From Mycolicibacterium cosmeticum (GTDB taxonomy: Bacteria > Actinomycetota > Actinomycetes > Mycobacteriales > Mycobacteriaceae): DNA of 64,000 nt. Shown piece by piece: positions 56,468-63,125 of the stretch. A model generated the notes under the pieces. That model saw only the letters and a program-made list of their open reading frames with translations. It was not told the DNA's origin and ran no database searches. How positions within the stretch are numbered: position 1 is the stretch's first letter; the number at the start of each line of letters is the position of its first letter. The position numbers and the translations under genes were made by a program. The DNA lies in contig JACPVS010000009.1 in NCBI GenBank assembly GCA_016197365.1, forward strand, positions 248,001-312,000, given 5' to 3'.

Positions 56468-57619
56468 CTATCGCAGGAGCGCCCGGCTCATCACGACACG
56501 CTGAATCTGGTTTGTTCCCTCATAGATTTGGGTGATCTTGGCGTCCCGCATGAACCGCTCGACCGGAAAATCGACGGTATACCCGGCGCCACCGAACAGC
56601 TGCACAGCATCGGTGGTCACCTCCATCGCTACGTCGGAGGCGAAGCACTTACTCGCGGCAGACACGAAGCCGAGATTCGGCTCCCCCCGCTCGGCACGTG
56701 CCGCCGCGCTGTAAACCATCAACCGGGCCGCCTCCACCTTCATCGCCATATCTGCGAGCATGAACTGCACACCCTGAAATTCAGAGATCGACTTGCCGAA
56801 CTGCTTCCGCTCCTTGGTATACGCAATGGCCGCGTCGAGGGCGCCCTGGGCGATGCCGACGGCTTGAGCCCCGATAGTTGGCCGAGTGTGATCGAGCGTG
56901 GCAAGCGCAGTCTTGAATCCTGTTCCGGGTTCGCCGATGATGCGGTAATCCGGGATCCGGCAGTTGTCGAAATACAGCTCAGTGGTGGGGGAACCCTTGA
57001 TACCCAGCTTGCGCTCCTTTGGCCCGACGGTGAAGCCTTCGTCATCGATATGCACTGCGAACGCCGAAATGCCGTCAGCGCCCTTGTCCGGGTCCGTCAC
57101 TGCCATGACCGTGTACCAGGAAGATTCGCCGCCATTGGTGATCCACGCTTTGGCACCGTTGAGGATCCAGTGATCGCCGGCGGCTCTTGCGCGGGTCTTC
57201 ATTCCCGCGGCGTCCGAACCTGCCTCCCGCTCACTCAACGCGTAGGAGGCGAGCGCTCCGTTGACGAGGTCACCCAAGACCAACTTCTTGAGTTCTTCGG
57301 ATCCACGCAGGATTAATCCCATCGTGCCCAGCTTATTAACCGCGGGGATCAAGGACGCTGAGGCGTCAACTCGGGCAACTTCTTCGATCACAATGCACAC
57401 TGCGACCGAGTCAGCACCCTGCCCGCCGTACTGCTCCGGTACGTGTACGGCGTTGAAGCCGGACGTGTTCAGAGCGGCCAACGCCTCTTCAGGGAAGCGA
57501 GAGTTCTGGTCACAGTCGGCTGCATGGGGCGCAATCTGCTTCTCGGCTAGAGCACGGACCGTGCTGCGCAGCGCTTCGTGTTCCTCGGGAAGTTGATACA
57601 GATCGAACGAATCAGACAT
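56468..57619 (-). CDS. Acyl-CoA dehydrogenase (FadE25-like)
   Basis: 383 residues from the ATG at 57619; a GTG at 57637 would start inside the palindromic operator. FAD-dependent introduction of the 2,3 double bond in acyl-CoA. Family signs: PEEHEALRSTVRALAEKQIAPHA, YALSEREAGSDAAGMKTRA, WITNGG, GIKGSPTTELYFDNCRIP, AQAVGIAQGALDAAIAYTKERKQFG, QLFGGAGYTVDFPVERFMRDAK and the catalytic Glu in TQIYEGTNQIQR. Regulated with the divergent TetR gene, whose start is 79 bases away across the palindrome at 57621-57637. Confidence 0.95.
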   Translation of the reverse strand: MSDSFDLYQLPEEHEALRSTVRALAEKQIAPHAADCDQNSRFPEEALAALNTSGFNAVHVPEQYGGQGADSVAVCIVIEEVARVDASASLIPAVNKLGTMGLILRGSEELKKLVLGDLVNGALASYALSEREAGSDAAGMKTRARAAGDHWILNGAKAWITNGGESSWYTVMAVTDPDKGADGISAFAVHIDDEGFTVGPKERKLGIKGSPTTELYFDNCRIPDYRIIGEPGTGFKTALATLDHTRPTIGAQAVGIAQGALDAAIAYTKERKQFGKSISEFQGVQFMLADMAMKVEAARLMVYSAAARAERGEPNLGFVSAASKCFASDVAMEVTTDAVQLFGGAGYTVDFPVERFMRDAKITQIYEGTNQIQRVVMSRALLR

Positions 57620-57620
57620 A

Positions 57621-57637
57621 GTGGTACTTAGTACCAC
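57621..57637. promoter_or_regulatory. Perfect operator palindrome between TetR and the acyl-CoA dehydrogenase
   Basis: GTGGTACT-T-AGTACCAC: perfect 8+8 arms with a 1-base centre. It ends 2 bases from the dehydrogenase ATG (57619), so a bound repressor would cover the start region and there is no room for a ribosome-binding site: the message may be leaderless. The TetR gene starts 61 bases to the right. A further GGTACT half-site occurs at 57643-57648. Confidence 0.75.
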
Positions 57638-57697
57638 GTAATGGTACTGCGTTCAAAACGTAGCCTCGTCGCCGAAAAAAACTTCAGAGGAGATTGG

Positions 57698-58360
57698 ATG
57701 TCGAAAACAAGTGTTCGGCAACGGATCGTTGCCACCGCCATCGCGCTGTTCGAGGAGAAGGGTTACGACGCAGTCACAGTTGAGGAGATCGCACGCCGCG
57801 CCGATGTTGGGCGGACAACCCTTTTTCGACACTTCGGATCGAAAGAACACTTGGTCTTTCCCGACCACGATGCATTGCTGGCCGACGCTGAGGCGAAGTT
57901 AACGGCCGCTACGCATCGCACTGCCTTCGCCACTGTCATCGGCTGTGCTCGGATGGTATTTGCGCACTATCTGTCCGAAGGGGAGATAGCCCAGGCCCGG
58001 TACCGCCTGACCAGCACCGTGCCCGAACTCCGTGATCGAGAGGTCGCCAGCATCAGCCAGTACACGAGACTGTTCACCCGCCATCTCCTCGCGCACCAGC
58101 CAGGGGGTGCCAACGCGGCATTAGAAGCCGAAATTCTGGCAGCAACGGTAGTCACCGCTCACAACTACGTCCTGCGTCGATGGTTACGTGCAGAGACCAT
58201 CACCCCGGTTGACGACTTCTCGCGGGCCATGGACACAGCTACTGGCATGCTACAGACCACATCCCAAAAGCGAACCGCCATAATAGTTCTCGAGACCGAG
58301 GAGTCGCTGGATGCCCTTCTGCCCCGAATCGAACAAATTGCCAAAGGCTCCGCACGCTGA
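57698..58360 (+). CDS. TetR-family regulator of the acyl-CoA dehydrogenase
   Basis: 220 residues from the ATG at 57698 with AGAGGAG ahead; an in-frame ATG at 57641 would start within the operator region. The N-terminal HTH is textbook: RQRIVATAIALFEEKGYDAVTVEEIARRADVGRTTLFRHFGSKEHLVFPDHD (in pieces: TVEEIARRADVGRTTLFRHFGSKEHL). The C-terminal ligand domain binds an acyl-CoA or acid in many such repressors, but no residue identifies it. Located between the acyl-CoA dehydrogenase/thiolase pair and the mutase operon, it may control both. Confidence 0.9.
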   Translation: MSKTSVRQRIVATAIALFEEKGYDAVTVEEIARRADVGRTTLFRHFGSKEHLVFPDHDALLADAEAKLTAATHRTAFATVIGCARMVFAHYLSEGEIAQARYRLTSTVPELRDREVASISQYTRLFTRHLLAHQPGGANAALEAEILAATVVTAHNYVLRRWLRAETITPVDDFSRAMDTATGMLQTTSQKRTAIIVLETEESLDALLPRIEQIAKGSAR

Positions 58361-58465
58361 CGCTCAATCAGCCAGCGGTATCACCCGATACCGCTCCAAC
58401 CGACTGTTCATGAGTTGGCTCGCTCCTGCACCTGCGTGTGGCTCGGTCGCCGTCGCGGAGTGAGA

Positions 58466-59227
58466 TCAGCGGATGGTCCAGCCTCCGTCGACGCTGATGG
58501 TTTGACCGATCACATACGTCGACTCGTCACTTGCCAGGAACAGCAGCGCACCGTCCAGTTCGTGTGCAGCACCGAAACGGGCGATTGCCGCTCCACGCTC
58601 GACGAAGGACATGGCTTTCGGGTCGTTGAGCATCCCGCCGGTCATTTCGGAGGGAAACCAGCCTGGAGCGAGTGCGTTGACCCGCACACCCCGGCGGGCC
58701 CATTGGGCAGCAAGCTCGCGAGTGAGGTTGACGACACCCCCTTTGCTCGCGCAGTACCCGGCCTGTGCGATCGGAGAGGATGCGACGAGCCCCAGCGCGG
58801 AGGAGATGTTGACGATCGAGCCGGAGCCTTGGGCAAGCATGACCCGGCCGGCCCGCTGGCTCATGGTAAAAAGCCCAACGAGGTTCACCTCCACGACGTC
58901 TCGGAAAAGTTGGATATCCTCGTCCTCAGCAGCGACAGTGTCGCCAATGCCGGCGTTGTTGACGAGAATGTCAAGGTTGCCTGACACTCCCCTGGCTGTT
59001 TGGACGATGTGGTCGCAGTCTTCCTCTGAGGTGACGTCCATAGCTACCGGAACAATGCGGGCGCCCAGTTCTTCACCGAGGGCGGTCAATCGCGAGAGGC
59101 GCCGACCGCCGACAACGACCGTCGCGCCTGCGGCATGCAGGACCCTGGCGAATCGCTCACCCAAACCGCCCGTGGCACCGGTGACAATGGCTACCCGCCC
59201 CTCGAGCGAGCGACTTGAAATTCTCAG
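58466..59227 (-). CDS. SDR-family dehydrogenase, last gene of the mutase operon
   Basis: 253 residues if translation starts at CTG (59227), which overlaps the MeaB stop as CTGA. No ATG, GTG or TTG exists before TTG at 59164, and that start would cut off the nucleotide site RVAIVTGATGGLGERFARVL. Remaining features: VVVGGRRLSRL (Arg-Arg after strand 2, favouring NADP), ILVNNAGIGD, the catalytic Ser in IVNISSALGLVAS, YCASKGG for YxxxK, and ALAPGWFPSEM. It probably oxidises or reduces an alcohol intermediate of the mutase pathway. Confidence 0.87.
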   Translation of the reverse strand: MRISSRSLEGRVAIVTGATGGLGERFARVLHAAGATVVVGGRRLSRLTALGEELGARIVPVAMDVTSEEDCDHIVQTARGVSGNLDILVNNAGIGDTVAAEDEDIQLFRDVVEVNLVGLFTMSQRAGRVMLAQGSGSIVNISSALGLVASSPIAQAGYCASKGGVVNLTRELAAQWARRGVRVNALAPGWFPSEMTGGMLNDPKAMSFVERGAAIARFGAAHELDGALLFLASDESTYVIGQTISVDGGWTIR

Positions 59228-60000
59228 ATCCGTGATGACGGGGCCCCTATCTTCATTGCAGCCAGGTAGCGGCTGCGGAGATCATCGGCAAGGCTGTCGA
59301 TGCCTTCGGCGTCTGTCGCAGACGTGCGAAAAACAGGGCGGGCGCGATCGTCCCCGACCCGGTATGGCACGTTACGCAGCTGGCGAAGCAACTGGTCGGC
59401 CCCCGGCCGGTCGCCCTTGGTCACCACGAAAAGGTCAGCGACTTCCTGGATTCCCGCCTTGATCGCCTGAATCGAGTCACCCAGGCCGGGCGGCATGGCG
59501 CAGATCGTGCAGTGCGCGGTCGAAGTGATGGCGATGTCTGATTGACCCGCTCCGACCGTCTCCACGATCACCGTGTCGAAGTCCGCGGCTGCGACCGCCT
59601 TGATGACGTGATCGAGGGCTGCGATGACCCCGCCGACTCCACCGCGGCTGCCGAACGAGCGCACGAATACGTCCGCAGATCCCGCCACTCGGGAGAAACG
59701 GATCCGGTCGCCCAGCACCGCGCCGCCCGAGACCGGGCTGGAGGGATCGACCAGAAGGACGGCGACCCGGCCGCCACGCTTTTGCAGGGCCGGAGTCAGA
59801 TGACTGATCAGCGTGGACTTGCCGGCGCCCGGTGGGCCGGTGATGCCTATCGTGAATGCGCGGTGGCGACCCTCGTCTAGTCGGCGGGCCAACTCACGAC
59901 CAATGAGCGAGCTGTTGACTATTTCGCTGACGGATCTGGACAGACGCCGCCGGTCTCGGGCGAGGATCCCCGTGAAGAGGCTTTCAGCCGATTCAGTCAT
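59224..60000 (-). CDS. MeaB/ArgK-type GTPase for a B12-dependent mutase
   Basis: 258 residues from the ATG at 60000. A G-protein chaperone that loads and protects adenosylcobalamin in mutases. Walker A GITGPPGAGKSTLISHL, the switch-like LLVDPSSPVSGGAVLGDRIRF, SRGGVGGV, Walker B VIVETVGAGQSDI and the guanine-specificity loop VVTKGDRPGAD, where TKGD stands in place of the usual NKAD: a substitution that may change nucleotide preference. It is shorter than stand-alone MeaB (about 320 residues) because the C-terminal dimerisation arm is missing. Its ATG lies inside the end of the small-subunit gene (8-base overlap). Confidence 0.9.
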   Translation of the reverse strand: MTESAESLFTGILARDRRRLSRSVSEIVNSSLIGRELARRLDEGRHRAFTIGITGPPGAGKSTLISHLTPALQKRGGRVAVLLVDPSSPVSGGAVLGDRIRFSRVAGSADVFVRSFGSRGGVGGVIAALDHVIKAVAAADFDTVIVETVGAGQSDIAITSTAHCTICAMPPGLGDSIQAIKAGIQEVADLFVVTKGDRPGADQLLRQLRNVPYRVGDDRARPVFRTSATDAEGIDSLADDLRSRYLAAMKIGAPSSRI

Positions 60001-60409
60001 CGATGCGTGACTTTCGTTGCGCGGCAAATCGGGCGAAGGTCTCGGCGATGGAAGCCAGCGTCTCGCCGCCCCGGAAGATGGCGGCGACCCCGACGGCCAC
60101 GAGCGGGTCGACATCGAACGGGCGGATCGTGCCGCCGACAACGACAGGGACGTCGTGCGCTCCCTTCGCGCGCAGGCCCTCAACGACCTGAGTGGTCACG
60201 TCTACCTGCCCACCCGACATGAAGCTTAGTCCGACGACGTCGACGTCCTCATCGATCGCGACGTCGATAACGTCTTGGGGTGTTTCGTAATCGATGAGCA
60301 CGACCTCCATCGCGGCGTCGCGAAGCGCTGCTGCGACGGTCTTGATGGCACGGTCGTGACTGTCGATAAAGCTCTTGGTCAAAAGCACGCGAAGCGTCTG
60401 ATTGTCCAT
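59993..60409 (-). CDS. Small B12-binding subunit of an acyl-CoA mutase
   Basis: 138 residues from the ATG at 60409; a GTG at 60415, directly after the large-subunit stop, would add two. The Rossmann-type B12 domain has LLTKSFIDSHDRAIKTVAAAL with the lower-ligand His18 in D-x-H-x-x-(A), VVGLSFMSGGQVD (the Ser-x-Met/Leu motif) and VVVGGTIRPFD (the GG motif). The usual DxHxxG has Ala instead of Gly; this is tolerated in few relatives. As in isobutyryl- and 2-hydroxyisobutyryl-CoA mutases, catalytic and B12 domains are on separate proteins. Confidence 0.88.
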   Translation of the reverse strand: MDNQTLRVLLTKSFIDSHDRAIKTVAAALRDAAMEVVLIDYETPQDVIDVAIDEDVDVVGLSFMSGGQVDVTTQVVEGLRAKGAHDVPVVVGGTIRPFDVDPLVAVGVAAIFRGGETLASIAETFARFAAQRKSRIDD

Positions 60410-60415
60410 ATCCAC

Positions 60416-62104
60416 CTACTTGTTTCGTCCGAAAATTTCGAAGAGCACGGTCTGCATCTCGCCTAGGGTTGCATCGGCCAAGGCCGCATCGACGAGGGCC
60501 GAAGTGCACGAGCCGATATTGTTGCCGGCCATCACGTTGATGGCCGCGCGACGCAGCGCCTCCAACGCCGCCTCCGTTGCGGCGTCGTCCCGCTCTGCAC
60601 GGTGGCGCTCCAGATCCTCAAGCGCCAGCTTCGCGGCCATCGGATCGGGCTGGAAGACCTTGGTCTGGTCGGCCTCGTCGACGACGTATTTGTTCACCCC
60701 GACCATGACGCGTTCGCCGCGCTCGACCTCCTGGCGCCACTTGTAGGCAGAGTCGGCCACCTGCTCCTGAACCCATCCACTTTCAATGCAGGCGACCAGA
60801 CCACCCATTTCGTCGATGTCGTCGATGATCGCCTGGGCTGCCGCTTCGAGGTTCGAGGTCAGTGACTCGACATAGTAGGAACCGGCCAGGGGGTCAGAAA
60901 CTTTCGTGACTCCGGTCTCTTCGGCGATGATCTGGCTTGTGCGCAGCGATAGCGTCACCGCTTCCTCGCTCGGAATACCGAGGGCCTCGTCGTAGGCGTT
61001 GATCGTCATTGCGTTGACGCCTGACATGACCGCGGCCAGTGCTCCGTAGGCATTGCGAACCAAGTTGTTGAGCGGCTGCTGCACCGTCAGCAGCGACCCG
61101 GCGGTCTGGGCGTGCATGCGGGCCATCAACGAGCCGGAGCGCTTACAACCGAACCGCTCCTTGTTGATGCGGGCGTACATCCGTCTCAGTGCGCGCGTTT
61201 TCGCCACGTCTTCGAAGAAGTCCTCGCCGTAGCGCATGTGGAAGCCGTAGCGAGGCACCACCGTGTCGGGGTCGATGCCCAGCGTCACGCACTCTTCGTT
61301 GAGGGCGATGATCGTCGCCATACTGAAGGCCAGGGCCTGAACTTGGGTGGCGCCCGCCTCACAGATGTTGTGCTCGCTGACGGTGAGGGTGTTGAACTTA
61401 CGGGCATGCTGCGCACAGTATTCCGCGAGATCCACGCACAGGCGGTAGCTGCCGCGCGGGGAAAAATTCATGCCTCCGCAATGGCCGAAGAAATCCCAGA
61501 TGTAGTTGGTGATGTTGCCCGAGACCTCGTGGCCGTCAAAGCCCATCCGCCGGGCCGCGGCCAGATAGAGCGCGAGCATGGCAGGCGACCCGGCGTTGCA
61601 CACCATTGAGACGTGGGTCTTCTTGAGGTCTTTGCCCGCAAAGAGCACCTCGTAGTCCGACGCTTTGCTTATCGAGACGCCACAATCGCCGATACTGCCT
61701 CGTACCGCAGGAGTGTCGGGGTCGAAGCCCATGGACGTGGGCATGTCGAAAATGATGTTGTAGGCCTCAGCGCCGAAGTATCCTTTGGCGCCGTTGGCTT
61801 CCTTGATCAGGTCCATCCGCTCACGTAGCTGGCTCGCGACGCCGTAGCCGATGATCTGCAGATCCATCCACGGCTGATGCTGGTAATGAATCGGATAGAC
61901 GCCCCGGGTGTAGGGGTACTGACCAGGTTCGCTGAGGTCCGATTCGCCCTGTCTATCCAGATCGAGCGGATCGTAGACCGGCTTGATGGTGAGACCGGAC
62001 CTACTTTCGGTGGTGAACTGGGTGTCGCCGTAGCGATCGGACTTGGCCAGCTCCCACGCAGCGCGTCGCTGCTCGGCATCAGCCCGGGTGGTGTGATCAA
62101 GCAT
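60416..62104 (-). CDS. Large subunit of a divergent B12-dependent acyl-CoA mutase
   Basis: 562 residues, the right length for the catalytic TIM-barrel subunit of two-part mutases. Family landmarks: YPYTRGVYPIHY, IIFDMPTSMGFDPDTP, FGHCGGMNFSPRGSYRL, EAGATQVQALAF, HAQTAGSLLTVQQPLNNLVRNAYGAL, INAYDEALGIPSEEAVTLSLRTSQIIAEETGV and VGVNKYVVDE. By hand alignment with the P. shermanii enzyme: Tyr89 is Ile84, Arg207 is Cys209, and the catalytic His244 is Asn246 (preceded by His245). It therefore should not act on methylmalonyl-CoA; Ile84 is also the residue type in 2-hydroxyisobutyryl-CoA mutase, but its Asp and Gln signatures are absent. Substrate unknown. Confidence 0.9.
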   Translation of the reverse strand: MLDHTTRADAEQRRAAWELAKSDRYGDTQFTTESRSGLTIKPVYDPLDLDRQGESDLSEPGQYPYTRGVYPIHYQHQPWMDLQIIGYGVASQLRERMDLIKEANGAKGYFGAEAYNIIFDMPTSMGFDPDTPAVRGSIGDCGVSISKASDYEVLFAGKDLKKTHVSMVCNAGSPAMLALYLAAARRMGFDGHEVSGNITNYIWDFFGHCGGMNFSPRGSYRLCVDLAEYCAQHARKFNTLTVSEHNICEAGATQVQALAFSMATIIALNEECVTLGIDPDTVVPRYGFHMRYGEDFFEDVAKTRALRRMYARINKERFGCKRSGSLMARMHAQTAGSLLTVQQPLNNLVRNAYGALAAVMSGVNAMTINAYDEALGIPSEEAVTLSLRTSQIIAEETGVTKVSDPLAGSYYVESLTSNLEAAAQAIIDDIDEMGGLVACIESGWVQEQVADSAYKWRQEVERGERVMVGVNKYVVDEADQTKVFQPDPMAAKLALEDLERHRAERDDAATEAALEALRRAAINVMAGNNIGSCTSALVDAALADATLGEMQTVLFEIFGRNK

Positions 62105-63125
62105 GGTTACTCCTCATTGCTCGTAGACCCGCCGCGATGAACTCAGGCACCGCCTCGCCGGCGCGGTCGAAACCCTCGCCGACAGTGGCGCCGGCTTCGT
62201 AGCGGTGGTTGATCCCCTGCGCAATCACTGCCACCTTGAAGTTGGCCAGCGCAACGTAAAAGCTCCAGTGCGGCAGATCACGATCAGCGGCGTGCGCGTA
62301 ACGCTCCGCGAGGGCAGCAGCCGAGGGCAGCCGCGGACTGGTCCAGGCCGCAGACTGGCCGAGCGCCAAGTCAAGCGCCGGATTGCGGTAGACACACATC
62401 AATGCCGCATCGGCGAGGGGATCACCGATAGTCGACATCTCCCAATCGACCACCGCGTTCACGGCGGCATAATCGCCGCTCAGAATCGTATTGTCGATGC
62501 GGAAGTCTCCGTGCACGAGCGCCACTCGCGACTCCGACGGGACAGAATCCGCAAGCAGCGCGTGCAACTGGTCGAGGTCGCTGGAGTCCTGAGTCTTGAC
62601 TCGCTGCCACTGGTTGGCCCATATCGCCACCTGCCGGCTGAGATAGCCTTCTGAACGCCCAAAGCCACCCAGGCCTGCGCTTGTGTGATCGACCTGGTGC
62701 AACCCCGCCAGCGCCCGGACCAGCTCATCGACACAAGTCTCGACCTGGGCGTCGGTCAGGGCCGAGAGGTCTTGCCTGGTTTGTATCGCGCTGCCCGCGA
62801 CAAAGCCGACCACACTGAACGGCGCTCCGAGAACAGAGGGGTCCTCGCACAACGCAATTGCGGGTGCAACCGGAACACCAGTGCCCTGCAGCGCTGCAAT
62901 GACGCGAAATTCTCGGGCGACATCATGGGCCGAGGGCGTCAATCCCGCAGTCGGGGGGCGCCGCAGCACCCACCGTGAGGAATTGTCGGTGACCAGGAAG
63001 GTGAGGTTCGACTTGCCGCCCGTGATCAGTGACGCACGAAGATCGCCGTCCATGGGGATGCCCGCCTTTTCGAAATAGGCTCGCAGAGAGGACAACTGGA
63101 GGACGGGGTGAGTTTGGGTCGTCAT
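62097..63125 (-). CDS. ACAD10/11-type APH-fold kinase (acyl-CoA alcohol kinase-like)
   Basis: 342 residues from the ATG at 63125, which overlaps the stop of the dehydrogenase (ATGA). Kinase core: LITGGKSNLTFLVTDNSSRWVLRRPP, VALVHGDFRIDNTILSGD, AVVDWEMSTIGDPLADAALM. HGDFRIDN with DWEMSTIGDPLAD is the signature of the kinase domain fused to acyl-CoA dehydrogenase in human ACAD10/11 and of LvaA in levulinate catabolism, which phosphorylates 4-hydroxyacyl-CoAs before dehydroxylation. Next to a matching dehydrogenase this is the same two-step arrangement. The large mutase ATG lies within its last 8 bases, behind AGGAG. Confidence 0.88.
   Translation of the reverse strand: MTTQTHPVLQLSSLRAYFEKAGIPMDGDLRASLITGGKSNLTFLVTDNSSRWVLRRPPTAGLTPSAHDVAREFRVIAALQGTGVPVAPAIALCEDPSVLGAPFSVVGFVAGSAIQTRQDLSALTDAQVETCVDELVRALAGLHQVDHTSAGLGGFGRSEGYLSRQVAIWANQWQRVKTQDSSDLDQLHALLADSVPSESRVALVHGDFRIDNTILSGDYAAVNAVVDWEMSTIGDPLADAALMCVYRNPALDLALGQSAAWTSPRLPSAAALAERYAHAADRDLPHWSFYVALANFKVAVIAQGINHRYEAGATVGEGFDRAGEAVPEFIAAGLRAMRSNHA

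Noticed and set aside
60416..62104. Naming the large mutase subunit mutB/methylmalonyl-CoA mutase
   Set aside because: The carboxylate-binding Arg and the Tyr and His of that enzyme are replaced, so the name would mislead.
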